Shown piece after piece: positions 51,175 to 59,835 of a stretch of DNA of 62,847 bases (the first letter of the stretch is position 1; every line of letters starts with the position of its first letter). The DNA comes from Elusimicrobia bacterium GWA2_69_24. Its GTDB lineage: Bacteria; Elusimicrobiota; Elusimicrobia; UBA1565. The notes under the pieces are model-generated. The model did not search any database. It saw nothing but the letters and a program-made list of their open reading frames with translations, and was not told the DNA's origin. The stretch is taken from positions 1 through 62,847 of the forward strand of contig MGTY01000029.1 of assembly GCA_001799695.1 (NCBI GenBank), read 5' to 3'. A program made the translations under genes and the position numbers.

Positions 51175-52490
51175 ACAAGCCGGCGGCGCGCACCTCGCGC
51201 TTCCCGGGTTTCTACAAGCTCGACATATGGGAGCGCCTCGACAAGCTGGGCGAATGGTTCCCGCTCACCACCAAGGAGAAGTGGCTGCTCAAGAACGAGA
51301 CCCTGAAGGCTGAGAAGGCCGACCTCATGGTCGAGAACGTCATCGGCGTCTTCGGCATGCCCCTGGCGGTCGCCCTCAATTTCCGCATCAACGACAAGGA
51401 CTGGGTCATCCCCATGGCCGTCGAGGAGACCTCCATCGTCGCCGCCTGCGGCCACATCGCCAAGCTGGTGCGCGAGAACGGCTCTTTGACCGCCAACGCC
51501 TCCCACGCCATCATGGAGGGGCAGGTCCAGCTCGTGAAAGTGCCCGACATCGACCGCGCGGTAAAGGACATCTTGGAGGCCAAGGACCGCCTGCTCAAGC
51601 TCGCCAATAAGCAGGACCGGACCCTGGTCAGCCTGGGCGGCGGGGCCAAGGACCTCACCTGCCGGCGCCTGGAGACCGCCAGCGGCCCCATGCTCATCAT
51701 CCACCTCGCCGTCGACGTGGTGGACGCCATGGGCGCCAACGCGGTCAACACCATGGTGGAGACCTTGGGCCCCGTGCTCGGGGAGATTGCGAAGGGGGAG
51801 GTGGTGCTGCAGATCATCTCGAACCTCTGCGACAAGGCCATCGCCCGCGCCCGCTTTGAGATGGACCCGGCCTGCCTGGGCAGCAAGGAGATGTCCGGCG
51901 CTCGGGTCGCCGAGCGCATCATCCAGGCCTATCATTTCGCCGACGCCGACCCCTACCGGGCCGCGACGCACAACAAGGGCATCATGAACGGCGTGGACGC
52001 GGTACTGCTCGCCACCGGCAACGACTGGCGCGCCGTGGAAGCCGGGATGCACGCCTACGCCGCGCGCACCGGCCGCTACCGCTCGCTCAGCAGCTACCGC
52101 CTCGAGAACGGCAAGCTCATCGGCGAGATCGAGGTGCCGGTCGCCGTGGGCGTCGTGGGGGGGGTCACCAAGCTCCACCCCGGGGTCGAGCTCATACTCA
52201 GGCTCATGGGCATGCCCTCCCGGCGCGAGCTCGCCGAGGTCATCGCCTCCGTCGGGCTCATCCAGAACCTCGGCGCCCTGCGCGCCTTGGTGACGGAAGG
52301 CATCCAGGAAGGCCACATGACGCTCCACGCCCGCAATGTGGCCTATTCGGCCGGGGCGTTCGGCGACGCGGCCATCAAGGTGGCCGACCAGATGATCCAG
52401 GAGGGCCGCATCCGCTTCGACCGCGCCCGCGAGCTGGTCAAGAAGCTCATCATCCAGAAGCAGCCGGAAGACGGGAACGGGGAGGACTAG
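51129..52490 (+). CDS. HMG-CoA reductase, class II-like
   Basis: 453 residues; reduces HMG-CoA to mevalonate, the committed step. The pattern fits the soluble class II (Pseudomonas mevalonii-type) enzymes with no membrane segments. Catalytic landmarks are visible: Glu-Glu 99/100 in AVEETSIVAA, Lys283 in HNKGIMNG, Asp299 in GNDWRAVEAG, and GHMTLHARN at 395-403 with the general-acid histidine. DAMGANAVNTM is the HMG-CoA contact region. The start at 51129 overlaps the isomerase end by 46 bp. The N-terminal 40 residues before the core are polar and variable. Confidence 0.94.
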   Translation: MEDLQKRNDGQKQKVDKPAARTSRFPGFYKLDIWERLDKLGEWFPLTTKEKWLLKNETLKAEKADLMVENVIGVFGMPLAVALNFRINDKDWVIPMAVEETSIVAACGHIAKLVRENGSLTANASHAIMEGQVQLVKVPDIDRAVKDILEAKDRLLKLANKQDRTLVSLGGGAKDLTCRRLETASGPMLIIHLAVDVVDAMGANAVNTMVETLGPVLGEIAKGEVVLQIISNLCDKAIARARFEMDPACLGSKEMSGARVAERIIQAYHFADADPYRAATHNKGIMNGVDAVLLATGNDWRAVEAGMHAYAARTGRYRSLSSYRLENGKLIGEIEVPVAVGVVGGVTKLHPGVELILRLMGMPSRRELAEVIASVGLIQNLGALRALVTEGIQEGHMTLHARNVAYSAGAFGDAAIKVADQMIQEGRIRFDRARELVKKLIIQKQPEDGNGED

Positions 52491-52498
52491 ACCGCCCC

Positions 52499-53467
52499 AT
52501 GCGCTGCGAGAAGGCGAAGGCGCCGTCCAAAGTCATACTCCTGGGTGAGCACGGCGCGGTCTACGGCCATCCCGCCGTGGCCATCCCCCTGCGCGAGCCC
52601 TCGGCCGAGGCCTCGGTGTGCTGGACCGGCGACGGCCAGCCCTACCGCATCGAACTCCCCGACCTGAACGCCGCCTGGGCTTACGGCGACGCGCAGATGC
52701 CGCCCGAGATCGTCCCCTTCGTCAAGATCATCGACCTGGCCCGCGAGCGCCACGGCAAGAGCATCGTCACCACCGGCTGGACCCTGAAGGTCAGCTCCGC
52801 CATCCCCACCGGCTGCGGCCTGGGCAGCAGCGCGGCCGTCTCGGCAGCGGCCCTCAAGGCCGTGTTCCGCTACTTCGGCATCCACGTGAAGGCCCAGACC
52901 CTCTCCGAGCTCGTCTTCGAGACCGAGAAGCTCCATCACGGGACCCCCAGCGGCATCGACAACACCGTCATCGCCATGGGCGTCCCCATCCTGTTCCGCA
53001 AGGGGCGCGGAGCCGAGTGCCTAGACGCGCCCGAGGAGCCCCTGTTCCTGGTCATCGGGTACACGGGCATCCGGCACAGCACCCGCGCCGTCATCGCCGA
53101 GGTGGCCCGGGCCCGCGCCGCCGAGCCGGCCAAGTACGACGCCCTGTTCGCCGAGATCGGCGCCCTGGCCCTCAAGGGGGCCGACGCTTTGCCCCGCGGC
53201 CACGCGGGCGAACTGGGCGAGCTCATGAACAAGACCCAGGAGCTCCTGCGGCAGGTCGGGGTCTCCTGCCCCGAGTTGGAGGCCCTGGTCACGGCGGCCC
53301 GCGGCGCCGGCGCGCTGGGCGCCAAATTGACCGGGGCGGGACGGGGCGGCTGCATGGTGGCCGTGACCGACGGGACGGACTCGGCGGAGGCCGTGCGCGC
53401 GGCCGTGGCGGCCGCGGGCTCCAAGCTCACCGTGGTCACCGGCATCCCGGGGAGGCTGAGAGAATGA
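52499..53467 (+). CDS. mvk: Mevalonate kinase
   Basis: 322 residues of the GHMP kinase family; makes mevalonate 5-phosphate. Motif 1 is SKVILLGEHGAVYGHPAVA, motif 2 the ATP-binding IPTGCGLGSSAAVSAA near residue 103, HHGTPSGIDNTV near 147 supplies the catalytic Asp, and motif 3 is KLTGAGRGGCM near 278. The match is specific to mevalonate kinase rather than phosphomevalonate kinase or decarboxylase, neither of which is found in the operon. It begins 8 bp after the reductase gene and overlaps the UbiX gene by 4 bp. Confidence 0.93.
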   Translation: MRCEKAKAPSKVILLGEHGAVYGHPAVAIPLREPSAEASVCWTGDGQPYRIELPDLNAAWAYGDAQMPPEIVPFVKIIDLARERHGKSIVTTGWTLKVSSAIPTGCGLGSSAAVSAAALKAVFRYFGIHVKAQTLSELVFETEKLHHGTPSGIDNTVIAMGVPILFRKGRGAECLDAPEEPLFLVIGYTGIRHSTRAVIAEVARARAAEPAKYDALFAEIGALALKGADALPRGHAGELGELMNKTQELLRQVGVSCPELEALVTAARGAGALGAKLTGAGRGGCMVAVTDGTDSAEAVRAAVAAAGSKLTVVTGIPGRLRE

Positions 53468-54015
53468 GGATCGTGGTAGGCATATCCGGCGCCTCGGGCG
53501 TCGTCATCGGCACCAGGCTCCTGTCGGAGCTCGCGGTGCGGGACTGCGAGGTGCACGCCATCGTCACCCAAGCCGCGCGGGCGGTCATCCGCCACGAGCT
53601 CGGCCCCAAGTTCCGCTTCCCCAAGGGCGTGCGCCTGCACGACGAGGGTGACGCGGCCTCGCCGCTCATGAGCTCCTCCTTCGTCGTGGACGCCATGGTC
53701 GTGGCCCCCTGCTCCATGAAGTCCTTGGCCGCCATCGCCACGGGCTACGCCGACACCTTGCTCGTGCGCAGCGCGGACAGCATGCTGAGGACCGGGCGCA
53801 AGCTGATCCTGGTCCCGCGCGAGACGCCGCTGTCTTTGTCCGCGCTCGAGAACATGGCCGCCTTGAAGCGCGGCGGGGCCGTCATCATGCCGCCCGCAGC
53901 CGCCTACTACCACCACCCCAAGACCGCCGACGACATGACCGGCTTCTTCGTGGGCAAGCTGCTCGACCTGCTGGGCATCCCCAACGACCTGTACCAGCGC
54001 TGGCAGGGCGCGTGA
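53464..54015 (+). CDS. ubiX: Flavin prenyltransferase (UbiX family)
   Basis: 183 residues. UbiX joins dimethylallyl phosphate to FMN to make prenylated FMN, the cofactor of UbiD-type decarboxylases. The FMN site is VVGISGASG at the N-terminus; APCSMKSLAAIATGYADTLLVR and LVPRETPLS follow as in all family members. It directly precedes a UbiD-family gene with a 4-bp overlap, so it should activate that enzyme. In this operon the prenyl donor can come from the pathway itself. Confidence 0.94.
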   Translation: MRIVVGISGASGVVIGTRLLSELAVRDCEVHAIVTQAARAVIRHELGPKFRFPKGVRLHDEGDAASPLMSSSFVVDAMVVAPCSMKSLAAIATGYADTLLVRSADSMLRTGRKLILVPRETPLSLSALENMAALKRGGAVIMPPAAAYYHHPKTADDMTGFFVGKLLDLLGIPNDLYQRWQGA

Positions 54016-55304
54016 TGGACATCCCTTCCTTCGTGCGGAGCCTGGCCCAGGCCGGGAAGCTCAAGACCATCGAGAAGCGCTTGAGCCCCGTGCTCGCCGC
54101 CTCGGCCGAGATCCGCGGCGCCGAGCCCGCGCCCGTGCTGCTCACGGACGTGGGCGGGGCCCGGGTCGCGGCCAACCTGTTCCCGGACCGCGACGCCTTG
54201 GCCCGCGGCCTGGGCGTGGACCCGCGGCGCTTCCTGCCCGAGCTGGGCGGCCTGCTCTCGGGCAAGACCAAGCGCCGGGGCGCCGGGAGCCGGCATTCGG
54301 ACGAGGTCTACGGCGAGGTGGAGGTGCCCCTCGGCGAGCTCGAGAAGCTCCCCTTCCTGACCTATTACCAGGGCGACGGCGGCCCCTTCCTGACCTCCGG
54401 GGTGTGGATCGTGCGCGACCCTGTGCTGGGCGTCAACCTGTCCTACCACCGCATGATGATCGCGGCCGGCGCCCGGCAGGGGACCGTGCGCGTGGTCGAG
54501 AACCGCGGCACCCACACCGCGCTCAAGAACAGCGGCGGCAAGCTCGACGCGGCCATCTGCATCGGGGCCCCGGTCGAGGTCTTGTTCGCGGCGTCCTTGT
54601 CGCCCGCCCCCGACGTCAACGAGATGGACCTGGCCGCGCTCTTGGGCCGCGTCGACCTGGTGCGCTGCAAGACCGTGGACCTGGAAGTCCCCGCCGCCTG
54701 CGAGCTGGTCATCGAGGGGACCTTCACCGGGGCCCAGGGCCGCGAGGGACCCTTCGTGGACATCACCGGGACCGTGGATCTCCCGCGCCGCCAGCCCGTG
54801 TTCCGCATCACCCGCGTCGCGCGCCGCCAGGACCCGCTCCACTACGCCATCGTGCCCGGCCGGGCCGACCACCGCGTGCTCATGGGCGTGCCCAAGGAGC
54901 TCGACATGTTCCGGGCCGTGGGCCAGGTCTGCCGGGTCCTGGACGTGCGCGTCACCCCCGGGGGCTGCTGCTGGCTCCACGCCGTGATCCGCATCGACAA
55001 GCGCAAGCCCGGCGACGGGCCCCGCGCCATCGCCGCCGCCTTCGCCGCGCACCGCTCGCTCAAGCATTGCGTGGTCGTGGACGCCGACGTCGACGCCGGC
55101 GACCCCGCCGACGTGGAGTGGGCCGTGGCCACCCGCTTCCAGGCGGATAAGGACCTCGTCGTCCTGAGCGACCAGCCCGCCAGCTCGCTCGACCCCTCGG
55201 CCTGCCACTTCGCGGGGGCCAAGAGCCGCGGCGCCAAGATGGGCCTCGACGCCACCATCAAGCGGCCCGGCGAGCGCAAGCTGTTCATGCGGGTCACCGC
55301 GTGA
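54012..55304 (+). CDS. UbiD-family decarboxylase, probable anhydromevalonate phosphate decarboxylase
   Basis: 430 residues, starting at GTG 54012 (or the adjacent ATG at 54015). UbiD enzymes use prenyl-FMN and a catalytic Arg/Glu/acid set; here SYHRMM (Arg147) and REGPFVDITG (Glu245, Asp250) fit, with Asp in place of the usual last Glu. In the archaeal mevalonate route this family decarboxylates trans-anhydromevalonate 5-phosphate to isopentenyl phosphate. The assignment rests on position: between UbiX and the two dehydratase subunits, followed by isopentenyl phosphate kinase. No ubiquinone or aromatic-acid genes are nearby. Confidence 0.87.
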   Translation: MMDIPSFVRSLAQAGKLKTIEKRLSPVLAASAEIRGAEPAPVLLTDVGGARVAANLFPDRDALARGLGVDPRRFLPELGGLLSGKTKRRGAGSRHSDEVYGEVEVPLGELEKLPFLTYYQGDGGPFLTSGVWIVRDPVLGVNLSYHRMMIAAGARQGTVRVVENRGTHTALKNSGGKLDAAICIGAPVEVLFAASLSPAPDVNEMDLAALLGRVDLVRCKTVDLEVPAACELVIEGTFTGAQGREGPFVDITGTVDLPRRQPVFRITRVARRQDPLHYAIVPGRADHRVLMGVPKELDMFRAVGQVCRVLDVRVTPGGCCWLHAVIRIDKRKPGDGPRAIAAAFAAHRSLKHCVVVDADVDAGDPADVEWAVATRFQADKDLVVLSDQPASSLDPSACHFAGAKSRGAKMGLDATIKRPGERKLFMRVTA

Positions 55305-56536
55305 AGCTTTCCCGGGAGGAGAACGCCATCCTGGAGGGCAGGCTCGGGGCCGGCGCCCGCAAGGCCATGGAGATCCTCACCGCTTTGGGCGCCTTGAGCG
55401 GCTCCCCGGACATGGTAGAGGTCCGCTCCGTGCAGGTCTCGGGCGTCAGCTACGCCAACATCGGCGAGCACGGGCTGGCCTTCCTGGAAGCCTGGGCCGC
55501 GCAGGGCTCGCGCGCCGTGGTCCCGGCCTTCATGAACCCCGGCGGGGCCGACCGCAGGCTCTGGCGCAGCCTGGGCTATCCCGCCGCCTTCGTGCGCAAG
55601 CAGAACCAGGTCATCGCCGCCCTCGAGAAGTTGGGCGTGCAGCCCACCCTAACCTGCACCCCGTACCACTGCGGCCAGACGCCGGCCTTCGGCCAGCACC
55701 TGGCCTGGGCGGAATCCTCGGCGGTCTGCTTCGCCAACTCGGTCGCCGGAGCGCGCACCAACCGGGAGGGGGGGCCCTCCGCCATCGCCGCGGCCCTGAC
55801 CGGACGCACGCCCCGCCATACTTTGCACACCGACGAGGGCCGGCGCCCCACCCGGCTCGTCGAGGTGGGGTGCCGGGTCAAGAGCGTGGCCGACGCCGGG
55901 GCCCTGGGCTATCTGATCGGGAAGCTGGTCTCGGAGGACCCCAAGGGCGGCGTGCCCTACATCGTGGGCGTGGAGCCGCCGGACGGGCCCATGCGCCTCA
56001 CTTGGCTCAAGGCCCTGGGCGCGGCCATGGCCGCCTCCGGCTCGGTCGGGCTGTACCACCTCGACAGGGTCACCCCGGAGGCCGTGGCCTGCGGGCGCGC
56101 GCTCGCGTCCCGCCTGGCCAAGCGCTCCGTGGTGGCCGGCCTCCAAGACGGCCATCGCGCCCTGGGGACCGGACGCGGCGCCGCCGACCTCGTGGCCATC
56201 GGCTGCCCCCACGCCTCGCCCGACGACCTCCGGCACATCGCCGGCCTGCTCAAGGGGCGCCGGGTCAAGACCCCGCTCTGGATATTCGTGGCTTCGGACG
56301 TCCGGCGCCAGGCCAAGAAGGACGGCAGCGCCGCCAAGCTCGCCAAGTCCGGGGCCATCTTGGTCTCGGACACCTGCATCGTGGTCAGCCCCCTCAAGGA
56401 ACTCGGCGTCAAGACCGTGGCCACCGACTCGGCCAAGGCCGCGTTCTACCTGCCCTCCCACCACGGGGTGGGCGTGCACTTCGGCGCCACCGAGGACTGC
56501 GTGGAGACCGCGCTCCGGGGCAAGCATGGCGCCTGA
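55301..56536 (+). CDS. Phosphomevalonate dehydratase large subunit (aconitase X type)
   Basis: 411 residues of the aconitase X/DUF521 family. With its small subunit it should dehydrate mevalonate 5-phosphate to trans-anhydromevalonate 5-phosphate. LTCTPYHCGQ (Cys119, Cys124), IGCPHAS (Cys302) and SDTCIVVSPL (Cys359) provide plausible ligands for the iron-sulfur cluster. SVAGARTNREGG near residue 147 and TNSAKAA-like ATDSAKAAFYLP near the C-terminus are family hallmarks. Start is GTG overlapping the previous stop; the end overlaps the small-subunit gene by 11 bp. Hydroxyproline dehydratases share this family, but the context excludes that role. Confidence 0.9.
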   Translation: MKLSREENAILEGRLGAGARKAMEILTALGALSGSPDMVEVRSVQVSGVSYANIGEHGLAFLEAWAAQGSRAVVPAFMNPGGADRRLWRSLGYPAAFVRKQNQVIAALEKLGVQPTLTCTPYHCGQTPAFGQHLAWAESSAVCFANSVAGARTNREGGPSAIAAALTGRTPRHTLHTDEGRRPTRLVEVGCRVKSVADAGALGYLIGKLVSEDPKGGVPYIVGVEPPDGPMRLTWLKALGAAMAASGSVGLYHLDRVTPEAVACGRALASRLAKRSVVAGLQDGHRALGTGRGAADLVAIGCPHASPDDLRHIAGLLKGRRVKTPLWIFVASDVRRQAKKDGSAAKLAKSGAILVSDTCIVVSPLKELGVKTVATDSAKAAFYLPSHHGVGVHFGATEDCVETALRGKHGA

Positions 56537-56930
56537 CACAAAGACGCTGCGCGGCCGCGTCCTCTTCCCGGGCGAAGCCCGGGGCACCGCCCTGCGCTCG
56601 CAAGTCCCCCTGGGGCTGTTCGGCCACCTCGACCCCAAGACCGGCGTCTACCGCGAGGCCGGGCACCCCTTGGACGGGCAGTGCGTCAAGGACCGCATCC
56701 TGGTCTTCCCGCGCGCCAAGGGCAGCACGGTGGGCTCCTACATCCTCTACGCCCTGCGCAAGAGCGGTGCCGCCCCCGCGGCGATGCTCCTGAGCGAGGC
56801 CGACACCATCGTGGCGGTCGGGGCCATCATCGCCGAGATTCCCACGGTCGACGGGGTCGACCTCGCGTCCGTGCCGGACGGGGCCCGGCTCCGCGTGCAG
56901 GGCGGCGAGATCCGGGTGGAAGAGGGCTGA
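56526..56930 (+). CDS. Phosphomevalonate dehydratase small subunit (DUF126)
   Basis: 134 residues, the swivelling domain that completes the aconitase X active site. The family pattern is clear: GRVLFPGEARGTAL near the N-terminus, GHPLDGQCVKDRILVFP, and KGSTVGSYILY (Gly66-Ser71), the likely substrate-phosphate loop. It is encoded separately, as in archaeal phosphomevalonate dehydratase. It overlaps the large-subunit gene by 11 bp, and its stop shares one base with the next start. Confidence 0.92.
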   Translation: MAPDTKTLRGRVLFPGEARGTALRSQVPLGLFGHLDPKTGVYREAGHPLDGQCVKDRILVFPRAKGSTVGSYILYALRKSGAAPAAMLLSEADTIVAVGAIIAEIPTVDGVDLASVPDGARLRVQGGEIRVEEG

Positions 56931-57736
56931 TGGTCTCCAAGGTCTTCATCAAGCTCGGCGGGTCCTTCATCACCGACAAGGCCGTGCCCGAAACCCTCAA
57001 CGGCGAGCGCATCACGGCCGCGGCGCGCATGATCCGGGCCGCCATCGAGGCCGCCGCCGCCCAGGGCGACGCCCTCTCCATCATTTTGGGCCACGGAGCC
57101 GGCTCCTTCGGGCACATCGCCGCCCTGAAGTTCTCGGCGGTCCAGGGCGTGCACCCGGAGTTCGGCTGGCAGGGGCTCTACGCCATCCGGGAAGCCATGA
57201 CCCGAATGAACCTCCTGGTGCTCCAGCGCTGCAAGGAGGGGGGGCTCTACCCGGTGACCGTCTCCCCGTTCGCCGTGACCCAGGCCAAGGGGGGCAAGGT
57301 GCTCCGGCTGGACGCCGAGAACATCCAGCAGCTCCTCCTTTCGGAGCAGATCCCGCTCGTGCACGGGGACGCGGTGCCGGACACCGAGCGCGGCTTCACC
57401 ATCGCCTCCACCGAGGCACTGCTCGCGGCCCTGGGCGACCGCTTCCGCTTCGACCGCGTCGTCATGGTCTCCGACACCCCCGGCGTGCTGGACCAGAACG
57501 GGCGCACCATCCCTCTCATCGACCGCCGCAACCTCGACCAGATGGCCGCCTGCCTGGGCGCCTCGGGCGCCCCCGACGTCACGGGGGGGATGCGCAAGAA
57601 AGTGGAGAACCTGCTCGCCCTTATCCGGCGCGGCGCGGCCAACGAGGCCCGCATCCTGACCTTCTCCGACCGGCCCGAGGACCTGCGCGACGCCGTCCTG
57701 GGCGCGGGCGAAGCCGGCACCCTGCTGAGGCTGTAG
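56930..57736 (+). CDS. Isopentenyl phosphate kinase
   Basis: 268 residues of the amino acid kinase fold; phosphorylates isopentenyl phosphate to IPP. KLGGSFITDK at the N-terminus binds ATP phosphates. HGAGSFGH (residues 55-62) carries the His that distinguishes this enzyme from other amino acid kinases. HGDAVPD near 140 and VSDTPGVLDQNG near 180 complete the site, and TGGMRKKVENLL is the usual C-terminal segment. Length is normal. The ATG overlaps the previous TGA by one base. It is the last enzyme of the mevalonate operon. Confidence 0.94.
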   Translation: MVSKVFIKLGGSFITDKAVPETLNGERITAAARMIRAAIEAAAAQGDALSIILGHGAGSFGHIAALKFSAVQGVHPEFGWQGLYAIREAMTRMNLLVLQRCKEGGLYPVTVSPFAVTQAKGGKVLRLDAENIQQLLLSEQIPLVHGDAVPDTERGFTIASTEALLAALGDRFRFDRVVMVSDTPGVLDQNGRTIPLIDRRNLDQMAACLGASGAPDVTGGMRKKVENLLALIRRGAANEARILTFSDRPEDLRDAVLGAGEAGTLLRL

Positions 57737-57753
57737 AACCCGATTTTGATAGC

Positions 57754-58560
57754 ATGACACCCATGCCCCCGATCAAACCGCCCGTCCCAGCCCCCGGCAT
57801 CAAGAACGTGGTCGCGGTGGGCAGCGGCAAGGGCGGGGTCGGCAAGTCCAGCGTGGCCTGCAACCTGGCCGTGTCCCTGGCCCTCGACGGCGCCCAGGTG
57901 GGGCTGCTCGACGCGGACATCTACGGCCCCAACCAGCCCCAGATGTTCGGGGTCCCGGACTTCGCACCCCAGGCCGACGAGCACAACAAGATCGCCCCGG
58001 CCGAGGCGCACGGGATCAAGCTGTTCTCGATGGGTTTCCTGCTGGAGCCGGACTCCGCGGCCATCTGGCGCGGCCCCATGCTCCACGCCGCGGTGCGGCA
58101 GTTCCTGGAGGACGTGAGCTGGGGGGAACTGGACTACCTGGTGGTGGACCTGCCCCCGGGCACGGGCGACGTGCAGCTGAGCCTCTCCCAGGCCATCCCC
58201 ATCGCGGGGGCGGTCATCGTCACCACGCCCCAGTCCCTCGCGCTCTCCGACGTGCGCAAGGCCGTTTCCATGTTCCAGAAGGTGAGCGTGCCCATCCTCG
58301 GCATCGTCGAGAACATGAGCGAGTTCGCCTGCCCGAACTGCGGCCACAGCTCGCGCATCTTCTCCGAGGGCGGGGCCCAGGGCCTGGCGGCGAAATACGG
58401 CGTCCCCTGCCTCGGCGCCATCCCGCTCGACCCCCGCATCTGCCGCTCCGGCGAGGAAGGCACCCCGATCACCCTGGCGCACCCCGACAGCACGGTCGCG
58501 GCCGCGTTCCGCGACATCGCGCGCCAGACGGCGGCGCGGGTCGGCCGAAAGGAGGCTTGA
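57754..58560 (+). CDS. mrp: Mrp/NBP35-family Fe-S cluster carrier ATPase
   Basis: 268 residues. A deviant Walker A motif, GSGKGGVGKSS, lies at residues 23-33. DADIYGPNQPQMFG and VVDLPPGTGD are typical of the Mrp/ApbC branch, and CPNCGH (Cys193, Cys196) holds the bridging cluster between two subunits. It delivers [4Fe-4S] clusters to target enzymes. It follows the isopentenyl phosphate kinase gene by 17 bp, so it may load the aconitase X-type dehydratase encoded just upstream; this is an inference from position. Confidence 0.93.
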   Translation: MTPMPPIKPPVPAPGIKNVVAVGSGKGGVGKSSVACNLAVSLALDGAQVGLLDADIYGPNQPQMFGVPDFAPQADEHNKIAPAEAHGIKLFSMGFLLEPDSAAIWRGPMLHAAVRQFLEDVSWGELDYLVVDLPPGTGDVQLSLSQAIPIAGAVIVTTPQSLALSDVRKAVSMFQKVSVPILGIVENMSEFACPNCGHSSRIFSEGGAQGLAAKYGVPCLGAIPLDPRICRSGEEGTPITLAHPDSTVAAAFRDIARQTAARVGRKEA

Positions 58561-58564
58561 GACC

Positions 58565-59254
58565 ATGGCAGGCAATCTCCGAGGACTGATCGCTGAATTC
58601 CTGGGCACCTTCGCCTGGGTGCTGTTCGTGGCCGGCGCCCTCTGCAGCCGCAGCCTGGAGCCGGCCATGCCGCGCGGGTCTTTGCCCCTCGCCCTGACCC
58701 AGGGCCTGGCCGTGACCGCGGTCTTCGGCCTGCTGGGCCGGTACTCCTTCGGCTACTTCAACCCGGCCCTGACCCTCGCGCTGGCGCTGTGGCGCCGCAT
58801 CGACTGGGTGCGCGCGTCCTTGAGCATCTTCTTCCAGCTCCTGGGCTCCGCCCTGGCGGCCCTGCTCCTGCTCCACGCCTATCCCGACGCCGCCGGGGAG
58901 CCGCTGCACCTGGGGGCCCCGTCTTTGGGCGCCATCGGCTTCCGGACCGCCACCTTGGTCGAGTGCGTGCTCTCCTTCTTCTTCGCCCTCGCCGTCACCC
59001 GCTCCACCGTCGAGCAGGGCCACCCCTCGTTCCGCACCCGCGCCGTGTTCATCGGCGCGGTGGCGGCCGCGGCCGCGCTCTGCGCGGGGCCCCTGACCGG
59101 GGCCGTCATCAACCCGGCCCGCGCCTTCGGCCCGGCCCTGGCTTCCGGATTCTGGACGCACCAGTACGTGTTCTGGATCGGTTCCCTGGCCGGGTCGCTG
59201 GCCGGGGTCTCGCTGACCCAGACCCTCTACAAGAGCCATCAGGAGAAGACATGA
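58565..59254 (+). CDS. Aquaporin / MIP-family channel
   Basis: 229 residues with six membrane segments and two half-helices. Both NPA boxes are present, in YFNPALTLAL near residue 67 and GAVINPARAFGPAL near 180, with the selectivity-filter Arg after the second. The N-terminal LIAEFLGTFAWVLFVAGA is typical of MIP proteins. It allows water or small neutral solutes across the inner membrane; water versus glycerol cannot be decided. It begins 4 bp after mrp and overlaps folE by 4 bp. Confidence 0.88.
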   Translation: MAGNLRGLIAEFLGTFAWVLFVAGALCSRSLEPAMPRGSLPLALTQGLAVTAVFGLLGRYSFGYFNPALTLALALWRRIDWVRASLSIFFQLLGSALAALLLLHAYPDAAGEPLHLGAPSLGAIGFRTATLVECVLSFFFALAVTRSTVEQGHPSFRTRAVFIGAVAAAAALCAGPLTGAVINPARAFGPALASGFWTHQYVFWIGSLAGSLAGVSLTQTLYKSHQEKT

Positions 59255-59835
59255 AGCGCCGCCGCCCCGCACCCTCCGCCGAAGACAGCGTCCGCGACAT
59301 CCTGCTGGCGCTGGGGGAGGACCCCGAGCGCGAAGGCCTGCGCCGCACGCCCCTGCGCGTGGCCAAGTCCCTGCGCGACCTGACTTCCGGCTACCGCGAG
59401 GACGTGGGCGCCCTCATCAACGGCGCGCTGTTCAAGGCGGATTACAGCGAGATGGTCGTGGTGAAGGACATCCTGTTCTACTCCCTCTGCGAGCATCACC
59501 TGCTCCCCTTCTTCGGCAAGGCCACCGTGGCCTACGTGCCCAGCCGCCGCATCATCGGGCTCTCCAAGATCCCCAAGATCGTGGGGGTGTTCTCGCGCCG
59601 GCTCCAGGTCCAGGAGCGCATGACCCAGCAGATCGCCGAGACCCTGAACCGGGCCTTGAAGCCCCAGGGCGTCGGGGTCATCATCTCGGCGCGGCACCTC
59701 TGCATGGAGATGCGCGGCGCGCGTTCCTGCCTCTCTCCGACGGTGACCAGCGCCATGCTCGGCGTGTTCCGCCGCGACGCGCGCACCCGGCAGGAATTCC
59801 TGACCCTCGCCGGCAAAGATGGAGGATTGTCATGA
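59251..59835 (+). CDS. folE: GTP cyclohydrolase I
   Basis: 194 residues; converts GTP to dihydroneopterin triphosphate, first step of folate/pterin synthesis. Zinc ligands are Cys80 and His83 in LCEHHLLPFFG and Cys160 in ARSCLSPTVTSAMLG. GLSKIPKIVGVFSRRLQVQERMT is the strongly conserved core helix region, and the active site forms between subunits of a decamer. The start at 59251 overlaps the aquaporin stop (ATGA); its stop overlaps the next gene. Confidence 0.96.
   Translation: MKRRRPAPSAEDSVRDILLALGEDPEREGLRRTPLRVAKSLRDLTSGYREDVGALINGALFKADYSEMVVVKDILFYSLCEHHLLPFFGKATVAYVPSRRIIGLSKIPKIVGVFSRRLQVQERMTQQIAETLNRALKPQGVGVIISARHLCMEMRGARSCLSPTVTSAMLGVFRRDARTRQEFLTLAGKDGGLS

Noticed and set aside
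53464-55304. UbiX/UbiD pair as ubiquinone biosynthesis or aromatic acid decarboxylation genes
   Set aside because: They sit between mevalonate kinase and the phosphomevalonate dehydratase subunits with overlapping ends and no quinone genes nearby, so a role in the anhydromevalonate route is far more likely.
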